Part shown: positions 11,743 through 21,636 of the stretch, piece by piece
How positions within the stretch are numbered: position 1 is the first letter of the stretch
How the letters are laid out: each line of letters opens with the position of its first letter
Assembly (NCBI GenBank): GCA_015680685.1
Contig: MNCI01033691.1
Location: 27,911 to 91,910, forward strand
DNA length: 64,000 nucleotides
DNA from: Gnetum montanum
Taxonomy: Eukaryota; Streptophyta; Gnetopsida; Gnetales; Gnetaceae
Direction of reading: 5' to 3'
The notes under the pieces: model-generated
Databases searched by the model: none
Told to the model about the DNA's origin: nothing
The model's input: the letters and a program-made list of their open reading frames with translations, nothing else
Position numbers and translations under genes: made by a program

Positions 11743-14580
11743 TTAAAGGCATGAGAAAGGAAAGGAGTTATTAAAGATCAAAGAAAACATTTTAATCATT
11801 TCCAAATCCTTGATGATTGCATATGGCCTCAAAGAGAGGAGCAATGGGAGGACCCTCATAGCCTGCAAGAAAAAGATCACAAGGCCAAGGGAGAGGCTAA
11901 AATGGAGAACAAGGACCATAAGTAGAACATGCAAAGCAAAAGGCTCAATCTTTTAGTATCCAGTAAGAAACTCTTGCTACTAGGCATTCAACACAAGGGG
12001 AGGTGAAAGAATCGCAAGCACAAGGACAATGCCTCACGCTATTACAAGAATGCCTCCAAAACATCCAAGAAAAGATGCTCTTGATCATAGTAATTGTGGA
12101 GATTAACTTTGGTCCATTCATAGAATTTATTCTAGAATCAATAAGGACGTAACCCCAAGCATCACCACTATGGCCCATACTTTTAGACAGTTGCAAATAA
12201 TATTTAGGGCAAACGTACCAGTTCTGGCATAACAAGGAAGAAGATGCTACAGTCAACATCGAAGGAGTCTTTGTATCATATTCAATCAAGGCAATAGCTA
12301 AGGCCCTAAATGTGCCTAATGAAGGAGAAAACCTAGCACATCTATCCATAAGATCAAATACAAAAACCAAAAAATGTGGTTGAAAAGGACATATGGAAAA
12401 GAGAACAAGGAGTGTAATGAGTTGACTCTGGAGGAAAGAATTTATTTTAAAATTGGCACATATCACTTGTTTCCCACCAAAAGACTAAATAGGCTATCCA
12501 CATATGTGGCCGGAGGAAGTGCAATCCTAATAAAAAAATATAATGCAAACCTTGCACAACTCTATTTCATGAAGATCCATAGGTGGTTCAAGGAAAAGAA
12601 GGTAGGGAAGCTGATACTTCCATTCCCTTCCCTAATCAAAAAGTTGTGTAAACATGTTGGAATCTTGGCATACACTATGATGTCCTCAAGAAGGCTCAGA
12701 ATGCCTCATATGTTGAAATGTTCAAGCTAACACTATCATAGAAAGATCAAGTGGAAGAACAAGCAGAAGCTGGGGAAACCACACAAACCACTAAAAAAAA
12801 ACAAGTGGGACCTAGTGGTCAATAACAGCAAGAACAACAGCAACAACAAGTTCCACCATTATCGCTGCAGGACTATAGGTCATCAATGCATCATCTACAA
12901 TAGATTGCAAAGACTATCAGTTGGGGAATACGTGAGGAGGCCAACCTTTACAAAGTCACTAGTAGTGCCATTCAACCCATAGTTTTCACAAATCCTATAA
13001 GTGGACAAATATCATTACAGTTAGGAGGAGGGACCTAATGACCATAATAGACCTTTGGGAATACTACATCATTCCAAGTGGTGCCTACAATAGGAGAAGG
13101 AGCCACAATTGTGGTTATGTAGCACCAAGATGTAGCAAGAGTAGTGGAAGTGATCATGGATCACATTAAGGAATCATTTAACATACCTGTTGTGCCACCA
13201 ATGGATTTAACTAGAGCCAAGGATGCTCAAATGTTAGCTAGTATCTCAATGACTCCTAATAATCATGAGGATGTGCTAGGTTGACTGCTATAGAGTGGGC
13301 AAGTAATGATAACTCTTTTCAACATCCCAAGTGATGTCACTGTAGTGCAATTAGAACTGATTAGAACAAAGGATAAGCTAGTCATGGCAAAGACTTGGGC
13401 AGAGCATGCAAAAGCTGAAATTCGCAAACTATAGGAAGAGCTCATAACATTGAGGGTTAAACATAGCGATCCAATGTAGTATGTTGCGCCAAACCAGCTA
13501 GAACAACTCAAAACATAACAAATGAATTGCTTGATAAAGAAAAATAAGGAAATGATAGATGAGAAGGAGAAAGTGAAATGGAATGCCTCAGTAGCATAAG
13601 CACAAACATATGCACATGCTAAGGCACTCACCACAGCATAAGAAGAGAATAAACAACTCGCTATAGATAACACCAGGTTGAGTACTATAGAAAAGCGAAA
13701 GAACATTCTTGAGAAAAGCATCCATTAGTTGAGAGAAAAATTGATGAGAGTCAACTAAGATATGAGCCTCTTAACAAGAGAAAACAATACGCTCTAAATG
13801 AAGAAGGTACATGCCATTAAATAGAAATTAACCATTGAAATCAACACATGGCCAAATAAAGCTAAGAAGCATGAGAGGCTCAAGGAACACTTCCACGATC
13901 AGGTGGGCATGTATAAATAAATTAATGGGAAGGAAATCCATATGGTGAAAACCCAAATTAATTCCATATTAGCATAAAATCTAGACTAGAAAACCATTTT
14001 AGATAGCTATGCTCATGTCTACCAAGTGGAAATCAAAAATAAAAACCTTCAGATAGAAGATCTAAAAGAATACATGGGATTAGCTAATCTTTGTTATGCT
14101 CACTTAGCCATGTTGACAATAGGCAGGCCCCTAAATGAGCTTGAGTAGCAAGTAGTAGCCACGTATGCATTGTATGAAAAAGAGTTTACAAATCAAAAAG
14201 ATGCTTTGCAAAAACTTTAGGTAACAAACTCTAAACTGGAAATAGTTAAGGCTAGCTACCAAGGTTGAAAAGATGTTGCAATGAACCTAGCCAGGAGACT
14301 ATCTAATTATCATGAGTTATGAGCCAAGGCTAGAGCATTTGATGAGGAAAGAAGGTAGTTTGCAACATGGTACATTAAAGCCTATCATATGTTTCCACAG
14401 CTACCATGTTCATGGGATGTGCCAACCCCATCATACATTGCACAATAGGCATGGATGGTACATTACCTGTAAATGGAGGAGGAGAAACTTTAGATGCTCC
14501 TAAATAGATACAAATTTCAAAAGCCTAATGACAAGGAAAAGCAACCAATGGAGGAGCCACCACCACTAGGCATCACATAG
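11743..14580 (+). pseudogene. Long coiled-coil reading frame of the Athila-like element, unknown function
   Basis: The plus strand carries a decayed frame of about 900 codons. The N-terminal part includes IEGVFVSYSIKAIAKALNV (about 12258-12315). From 13330 to 14340 the translation is almost pure heptad-rich helix (TKDKLVMAKTWAEHAKAEI, KEMIDEKEKVKW, LTTA*EENKQLAIDNTRL, KNILEKSI, LREKLMRV), with stops nearly always TAG/TAA at Gln positions. It lies where Athila elements may carry an env-like ORF, but I see no membrane segment. Function is unknown. It compares in style with the antisense gene of the Tat element (25980-28450). Confidence 0.55.
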
Positions 14581-14752
14581 GCTACATCGAGCTTCATCCA
14601 ATTTTGTTTCTTGTCAAAGTTGTCTTATCATGTCTTGTGTCATTTTTGTAAAACACCACTATGACATTGAGTGTTGTGTAAATCTACCTCCCAATTTTGT
14701 AAGAAACTCTATCCTCATTTTGTTATAACTTGAGGATGAGTTTTTAGTTAGT

Positions 14753-14762
14753 CACGGGGGTA
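14753..14762 (+). promoter_or_regulatory. Polypurine tract of the Athila-like element
   Basis: CACGGGGGTA lies immediately before the 3' LTR start TGATAAAG. The G-run next to the LTR is the expected second-strand primer. Confidence 0.65.
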
Positions 14763-15629
14763 TGATAAAGTCAATTTTTGATAGACTGTGATATCGTATC
14801 ACTAGCTATGTCATTGTATATGTGATATCACGAGATGCATGCCAACCTATAAATACAACACTTATGTGCACGAATTCACAATATATTTCATTTAGTAGTC
14901 GCAGAACTCTTTCAATTTTTTTTCATGAATTTAGTCTTAAGTACATAGAAGTATGAATGCCCACAGTATAATGTGACTTAGTGAACGAAGTTTTTATTCA
15001 AACATCTTGTACTTGGGCACAAGTGTGTCTGACAATAAAGATCGAGCTATTTCATACTATTCCATCATTGTCCTAGTTTACTACTTTACTTAGAATAATG
15101 TTTACCATTTTTACTTAAACTACTAATTACTTATTTCCTAGTTAATGTTTACTTCTCCATGCACTTTACTTTCACTATTGTTAAGCAGTATGGATACAAC
15201 TAGTTTTGAGCGCTAAGTGTAGTTTTTTGGTAGCCTAGTAGTGTTATCACTTGATTCACTTAATAGTGGTACACTCGATAATCCTAGTGATAGCTACATG
15301 AGTCCAAGGCATGTACATTAAATTAGGATCAAATATCCATGGCCATATGATACAATAGAATTGTTTACTACTTTCCTTAGAATTAGAAACTCCTTTCACT
15401 TTACTGTATTTGCTAAGAGAAATGGCCTATCAACATCAACATATCATATACCTCACTGTGAGTTAAACCATACCCATAGATTTCACTAGCTCACGTGCAA
15501 AGACAATGGTCTTGAACTTTAATTAATTACTAGCATAATCACATTGCCTCATCCATGAATTACGATCTGGTCGCACATGAACACCTGCAACTTGTATGGT
15601 TGGGTGTTGGATTACTCCACTACTCATCA
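14763..15629 (+). repeat. 3' LTR of the Athila-like element
   Basis: Same ends as the 5' LTR (TGATAAAG ... CATCA), followed by the duplicated ATCAA. It also contains the paired GATATC motifs (14792, 14823) and CTATAAATA. Confidence 0.9.
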
Positions 15630-15634
15630 ATCAA

Positions 15635-16040
15635 TAAGAATAACAAAATATTTTTCATTTCTTATTCCTTATAGTGGAAAAGGACCACATACATTTAAAT
15701 GTATGATCTGAAGTAATCTTGTAGTTTTTATTTCATGGTGTCATATAAACAACAAACAATGCATTTTCCCAAGCTTATAAGAATTGCAATTAAGTATTTC
15801 ATTGTTTTTAAATTTGAGAATCTCTGTATAGAACTAATGCATTGTCCTTAACATCTTAACATTTATATGTCCAAGTCTTAAATGCCACTTTCTGAGTGAA
15901 TGTTGATTTTCCATCATATACATTGTCTCAACTTGGTGATCCACTACTTTAAATATATGATTGCAGGTAACACCATAAGCTATAACATAACGGCCAAGAT
16001 GTATTATGTAATAAGATGTGTCATGATTATTTTTCTCAAA
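15635..16040 (-). pseudogene. Copia GAG-pre-integrase and integrase N-terminal part
   Basis: WHLRLGHINVKML (about 15895-15850) is the GAG-pre-integrase motif, and IIHLNVCGPF...YFVILID (about 15720-15635) is the start of the integrase core, where the usual first catalytic Asp (DVCGP) reads Asn. The next codon of the LIDD motif is found across the nested insert at 5865, which proves the original continuity. Confidence 0.8.
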
Positions 16041-16420
16041 TTAAATACTTAAGCATTCATTCATTAATTGATATACCATAATTAGGATCATGGAAAATTG
16101 CTTATTATAACCAACATTTTTTAGTTTTAAACTTGAAATCGCAAAATCCCTATTTTTAACAATTTTTATCAATGGATCGTCTCCAGTTCTTACATATTGC
16201 AGATTTGACATATTCCTTACATTTGCTAACAATGACATATTTCCCGTAAGACGTTGTGAGACACCAAAACCAATATACACAGAATTATCAGAGGTGTCAT
16301 TTACGATGAAGGCATTGAAGTCCATGGTGGGAGGCTAAGCCTCTTCTTTTACAACATCGATAGTTCCAGACTTGGATTTACATTGTTTTTTATTTTTCTT
16401 ATTCAACTTTTTTGCCCAAT
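16041..16420 (-). pseudogene. Copia protease region
   Basis: The open stretch 16325-16041 contains YIGFGVSQRLTGN, a degraded form of the Copia protease signature W..DSGAS.H.T.N; the catalytic DSG is lost. Downstream residues up to KLKNVGYNKQF fit the V.YVP.L..NLLS region in spacing but are weakly conserved. Confidence 0.6.
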
Positions 16421-17130
16421 TTTTAACAAATTTATTTACCTACTTTTTTTTCATGACATTTACCTTGGGATTATTTAGATTATCATAACAATGATCACAA
16501 ATATGACAATACCTTGACACTCTTTGCCTCTTCCTATCACCCTCAATTTTAACCACCATCGCCTGAGAATTTTCCTTTGCTACAAAGGCATACACATTCA
16601 TTTATGCTTCTTCTTCAAGAATATTTGCACATAACTCTATCACAATGTATTTTCCCATTGTTTTTTAAAGTTTGTCTAAATACATCATATGACCATGGCA
16701 CCACCTTGAGCAAATAAAATTTGATGATTTCATTTAAAACTTGTGTATTTTTTAAGATTGTAGTCTAGCTTGCAATGCGAATACCTTCTATAAAAGGATG
16801 ACATAAGTTCACCTTCTTTTAGATGTAGTGAATTTAATTGATTCTGAAAAAATACTAGTTTTGACTTATTTTTTAACTTCAAACATTTTCTCCAACTTTT
16901 TTCACATTTTATATGCAAAATCTTATTTCTCCACCATTTGTACAAATTCGCTAGACACACTATCAACATTTGCACCATCTTGTTATTATCATCTACCATG
17001 AGGGTTTTGACAACAGTTCCTTCTAGGCTATTTCCTCGTAGTAAAAATCACATTTGTAGGATCCCAATATGGTAGTTATAGGCTTTTAGCACTTGACTCT
17101 CACATAACGGAACATAATTTTTGACTCTAA
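16421..17130 (-). pseudogene. Copia gag with degraded zinc knuckle
   Basis: The open stretch 16999-16730 resembles the UBN2-type Copia gag (Trp-rich segment, then FFQNQLNSLHLKEGELMSSF; the usual pattern is FL..QL...KM.EGE....F). A YCHICDHC segment near 16520-16490 is what remains of a CCHC knuckle. Lys-rich linker follows. The start Met cannot be fixed. Confidence 0.65.
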
Positions 17131-17170
17131 GCATGGTTGTATCTGATTTCTAGGATTGCAATTACCACCT

Positions 17171-17183
17171 TGTTCTGATACCA
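17171..17183 (-). promoter_or_regulatory. Copia primer-binding site (initiator tRNA-Met)
   Basis: Minus strand TGGTATCAGAACA lies directly next to the inner edge of the LTR. It matches the usual TGGTATCAGAGC site complementary to plant initiator tRNA-Met at the first ten bases. Confidence 0.85.
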
Positions 17184-17656
17184 TGTGAAGTTTACGGGAC
17201 CAAATATGAGCAACTCAATAACTAAACACTAAAAAATGGAAAAGACAAACATGAACAATTGCATTAAAAGAACAGCCAATGATAAGCATATAAAATAGTT
17301 ACAAAAGAATGTTAACAAATATTTTAATGAACATTAAGAAATAATTTAAAATAGTATGACACCATGATGGTGCCCAACACCATGGCATTGGAAACATTAT
17401 ATTCACAATGTGAAGAACAAGTACATAATGTGAAGTGTGTTGGAACCCAAAATAAGTGAAATAAGTACAACCCAAGATTTCTAGAAGTTTATAGCTCAAT
17501 GCTACCTAGTAGAATCAAACTTGTGACCTAAGATTACCAAGACAAGACCTGTACCACTAAGCTAACACTTCATTGATTAACAAGTACACAATTTGAAACA
17601 ATGTAACATATATACATAACATAATGATGAGTTTGTACAAAGAAATATCTTTAATA
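17184..17656 (-). repeat. Copia 5' LTR
   Basis: Partner of 3103-3406. It holds an extra ~170 bp block containing a segment that looks like another short repeat (about 17438-17600). The outer end reads TATTAAAG in element orientation where the partner has TGTTAAAG. Confidence 0.75.
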
Positions 17657-19378
17657 AAAACTTTTCCACACTTGTTTAAGCATGAGGTATGAACTCTAGA
17701 TCATTTTCTTGATAAGGTATTTTGGGTCATTTTCTTAATTAGGTATTCAAAACCCATCATAATCATATTAAAGCCTTGTAAAAAAATGTGTCCTATAGAT
17801 TCTTTGCCATAGGTAATTAACCATTTCCATTTCCATTATTCTTTTTATACCTTAATGCTTAATGTTGCCTAGTATATTCAAACCTATGACATGGGTTACC
17901 ATGCCAAGATTCTTATCTCTACTTTTTTTATAATTTGAATGTATTCCTCCCAACTTCTCCATACACATTTACTTTGATGTTAAGTAGAGTAGAAAGTAGT
18001 GATAGTCTTCTTTTCATGTTGGTATGTTTCCTTTGATGTAATAGGTATTAGAAGTGTTTGTTTGAAAGAAAATGATCTTAACATGTTAGGGATTGAGCAA
18101 AAAGGAGGCCAAGAGCCTTCATGTGTAGTCCATGTTCCAAGAGGCAAAATCCTCCACAAAAAAGTATGAATAAGGGTAAACCCCTCTCATTGTAACTTGG
18201 CTTACATTTTGAGTTGAAGTGAATAGTTCTCCTTTCTTTCACTTCCTGAGTGTGTGTACAACTCTCTCAATTTGAGAGTGAATCCCCTTTCATTGGTTCT
18301 TCTCCTAAGTTCTTTCATGTTTTTATTTCATATTACAATTTATGCATTCTCACATGTTTCATACATGCATGTTTCAATTTCAAGTTCTCTCAAATTTGTC
18401 AAGTTAAATGCATATTTTATCATATTTCTAGTGAAAATTTGAAGAATTTAGAAGCAGATTTATGCTTTAATTTAAGGCGTTCACTTCCCATTTGCAAGTC
18501 CAAGCAAATTTCTCTCTTGTTTCATGTTCATGTACGTGTCCTGCAACCCTTTCATGATAATTTGATGTAAAACCCTCTCTTTGCATGTGCTTATTTTAGG
18601 CTTCATTAGCTTGTAAGAGTCCTTCAAGTTTGTCTCATGGTTTAAAAAGCATCTAAAGTCATACAAATGTGGATTTAAGATTTTCAAGCATGTTTATGAT
18701 GATCCTAGGCATGTTTATGTTGGCTCTATGTATTTACAAAAATAAGTTGAATTCAAGTCTCAATTCATATTTATCTTCTAATTCAAGCTTGCCCCATCAT
18801 GTTTGAAAACTTAAGAAAATATTTCTAGTCTTTGTTTCCAACTTTTAAACCCCATATTTGCTGAAATTGTCATCAAAATCTAATTTGGGCTTGAAATTTG
18901 ATTTTGGTGTTGTTATTTGTTTCCAAAGCAAATTTCGAGAAAAGACTACAACAGACTATAACTTGTAGTGAATACCACAAGCTTACCATAGCAAATTTTA
19001 AAAGAAAGCAATAGCCTCACCACAACCCATTGTAAGCACCTAGTGAGCACCATAACCATACCACAGCTTGTGATCTACTTTTAACAAACCCACAACTCAT
19101 GGTCTCCTCATGGGCCAAATTTAAACTACCAGCAAGTACCACAAAAGCCAAAATGTTAACTCCCAACCTAACCACAACCTATGGTGGGCTCATGATATAA
19201 CAACCCAACTAAACCACAACCCATCATCAAAGACCCCACAACTCATGATAATCAACTTCAACAGATCTAAATTTTTGCAACATTTCCACATCCATTACTC
19301 TTGTTATAGGGTTCCATTTCCATAATTCTTTTTGCAAGGTTTCCTTATATTATAGATACTATGACCAAACCCATTTTC
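17657..19378. other. Unassigned repetitive sequence
   Basis: No gene or domain was recognised. The part 18060-18300 resembles the U5/leader of some LTR element (CTTTCACTTCCTGAGTGTG and a run of CTCTC). The part 18940-19260 has irregular CCACAACCCAT/ACCATAACC repeats. Frames up to 106 codons on both strands are low-complexity and probably accidental. Confidence 0.4.
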
Positions 19379-19966
19379 CAGTCTTTTTATGTTTGTTTTT
19401 GTTAATTTTTTATAGTGAATTGTAACGTGTTGAACATTACATTTTGATAATTTTGTGCAATTTTCATAGTTTCACTTCAAGCTAAGCTCTTCTGTCATCA
19501 GTACTTCACATGCCTTCCTACACATTTGCATTCCCAATGCAAAAACATTCCAAAATTTGGTTCTGTTCTTTTTTCAATGCTTTCAAGAGTGGAAGGGAAT
19601 TCTAAAATTGTGATTTTCTACTACTATCTTGAGTAATCTTCTTTTGCTACACCCTTTTTCAATGTAAAGGAACATTTGTAAGTTCATTTTCTCTTTATCT
19701 CATTGTATATTTTGTGTAGGTTTGATCATTTCTATGGCTGTTGAAACACCACAAAATTCTGAGCTTAGTACTTCTCCAACAAGAATCGAGCTAACTCATG
19801 ATGCTCCCCAACATGACTAAAGCTTGAGGACCCCACATACGGCTTCAAGCAGAGTCGAACTCAACAAGAAGCAGTTCCCTGGGACCCGCAGACGACCACA
19901 GCGACATCTGGTATCAAACATGGCAACTTCGGAGCTCAAGAAACTTAGTTCTTACTAAGTATGCAG

Positions 19967-20430
19967 TATGCAGCGTATACGCCCAGCATACATTCCCAGC
20001 GTATACGCCCAGCATACATTCTCAGCGTATACGCCCAGCATACATTCCCAGCGTATACGTCCAGTGTATACACCCAGTGTACACGCCCAACGTACATGTC
20101 TCACATATACGCTCAGCATGTATGACTGACGTGTACGCCCAGCATGCATGGAGACGGCACTTCGGAGTAAGATTTTGTACAAAGCATCAACTCACAGGAA
20201 TAGAGCAACTATCAAGTGTCATCATGGGCCCAAGAAAGTCGAATTTTGGTCTTGACATCATGCACTTGGCAGTTCATACGCTAAGCATGTACATCCTGCA
20301 CGAACAGCGTATACGCCCAGCTTGTACGTATACGCTCAGCATGTACAATGTGTATGCCCAGCGTATACGCTCAGCATGTACAGTGTGTACGCCCAGCGTA
20401 TATGCTCAGCATGTACAATGTGTACGCCCA
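19967..20430 (+). repeat. Tandem array with GCGTATACGC palindromes in the 5' LTR
   Basis: About five units of 26 bp (core AGCGTATACGCCCAGCATAC) at 19967-20115 are followed by looser units with CAGCATGTACA at 20280-20430. GTATAC and GCGTATACGC are self-complementary. The 3' LTR has the same block at 33765-34250. Confidence 0.85.
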
Positions 20431-20768
20431 GTGTGTAGCGCCATGTATACCAATCAAAACTCTCTAGGACCGTGTCAGATCAAGGCCAACCATGCTAAAC
20501 ATCCACAGGCAGCATTCTCGTGACATCTGAATTCAAATTCGAAGGCCGAATGACTTCTTTTGTTTTGAACAAATCTGTACGCCGAGGTCATATGCCCACC
20601 ATGTATACACTGGCGTATAGTAGTATACGCTGGCATGCAGCACATTGTACACTTGTAAAATTTCATCCTTTCGCACTCGGTCAACGCGCCACATGTCACA
20701 CAACCCTAGAGTCCAGCACTCCACAACCAATCATCCCCTCTCAAATCCGAGTCTAACGTCTAAACTTG

Positions 20769-20776
20769 TATAAAAA
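20769..20776 (+). promoter_or_regulatory. TATA box of the 5' LTR
   Basis: TATAAAAA is followed by CCCC and a conserved GATCGGGG about 30 bp downstream. The identical box sits at 34574-34581 in the 3' LTR. Confidence 0.7.
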
Positions 20777-20967
20777 CCCCAATTTTTCACTAGATCGGGG
20801 TTGGCAATTTTGAGCAAACCAGAGAGAAAAGAAAGGACCGAGAGACATTGAAAAACCAGAGCCGAACAAAACCTGTACGCTGGACCTCAACCCTACATGC
20901 TAAGCATACAGCCTTCACGTTGTGCCTGCAGTTCAAACCAGCACACCATCATCCCTCCACAACATCT

Positions 20968-21514
20968 ACACGCTGCTCAGTCTATGTTGTACGCTGTAGA
21001 CTCTGTCACGCTGCTCAGTATACCTGTACGCTATATGCTCTAGACTCTATCTACGCTGCTCAGTATACCTTTACGCTGTACGCTGTAGACTCTGTCTACG
21101 CTGCTCAGTATACCTGTATGTTGTACGCTCTAGACTCTGTCTACGCTGCTTAGTATACCTGTACGCTGTATTGTGTAGACTCTGTCTACGCTGCTTAGTA
21201 TACCTGTACGTTGTATGCTCTAGACTCTGTCTACACTGCTCAGTATACCTGTACGCTATACTGTAGACTCTGTCTACGCTGCTCAGTATACCTGTACGAT
21301 GTACGCTATAGACTCTGTCTACGCTGCTCAGTATACCTATACGTTGTACGCTGTAGACTCTGTCTATACATTGCTCAGTATACCTGTACGCTGTACGATG
21401 TGGACTCTCTGTCTACGCTGCTTAGTAGACTTGTACGTTGTATGCTGTATACGTTGGTACGTTGTGGACTCTCTGTCTACGCTACTCAGTAGACCTGTAC
21501 GCTGTATACGTTGG
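20968..21514 (+). repeat. 45-bp tandem repeat array (about 11 units)
   Basis: Unit core CTACGCTGCTCAGTATACCT followed by GTACGCTGTACGCTGTAGA. The period is 45 bp, a multiple of three, so one frame stays open and gives a 15-residue repeat (DSVYAAQYTCTLYAL); this is probably not a protein. It occupies the place of the lost 5' LTR tail and primer site and shares the TACGCTG vocabulary of the LTR arrays. Confidence 0.9.
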
Positions 21515-21636
21515 TTGTTGGAGCCTATATGCTGAGATCCAGTCCATACGCTGTACGCTGCAAACTTAGGTGCACGCTCTGATAAGTATACCAGTTTCAT
21601 ATCCCTTCCACCGTGCTATAATCACAACCGTTCATC

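Larger units (their letters stand above)
5866..15629 (+). mobile_element. Athila-like Gypsy element without RT or integrase, nested in Copia
   Basis: Two LTRs of about 0.87 kb in direct orientation flank gag, protease and a long coiled-coil frame. The 5-bp duplication ATCAA is seen at 5861-5865 and 15630-15634. The primer site matches tRNA-Asp with CpG decay, typical of Athila/Tat. No RT, RNase H or integrase motif was found between 9.8 and 11.7 kb, so it depended on enzymes from elsewhere. The LTR is related to the solo LTRs at 56659 and 58335. Confidence 0.85.
3103..17656 (-). mobile_element. Copia LTR retrotransposon, old, split by a nested Athila-like element
   Basis: LTRs at 3103-3406 and 17184-17656 both begin TGTGAAGTTTAC on the plus strand. 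Between them, read on the minus strand, are gag, a zinc-knuckle-like motif, protease, GAG-pre-integrase, integrase, RT and RNase H, which is Copia order. The interior is interrupted by 5866-15629; removing that insert with one ATCAA leaves about 4.8 kb, a normal Copia length. The reading frames are stop-rich and the LTRs are clearly diverged. Target duplication is poor (AAAAA versus AAAAC). Confidence 0.85.
19742..20958 (+). repeat. Truncated 5' LTR of the Tat element
   Basis: Collinear and very similar to 33540-34763. After CATCATCCCTCC the two copies part: this one runs into a 45-bp tandem array, while the 3' LTR continues with about 394 bp of U5-like sequence. It contains a 26-bp tandem array with GCGTATACGC palindromes (19967-20115) and a TATAAAAA box at 20769-20776. 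Confidence 0.88.

Noticed and set aside
12374-12730. Stand-alone 118-codon gene in the Athila-like element
   Set aside because: It lies inside the larger decayed frame (11743-14580) region and shows no recognisable domain of its own.
19971-20450. CRISPR-like array of repeated units
   Set aside because: The units are contiguous tandem repeats inside an LTR, with no unique spacers, in a plant genome.
20848-21492. Tyr/Cys/Leu repeat protein of about 100 codons
   Set aside because: The frame stays open only because the 45-bp unit is a multiple of three; no start context or similarity to a protein family.
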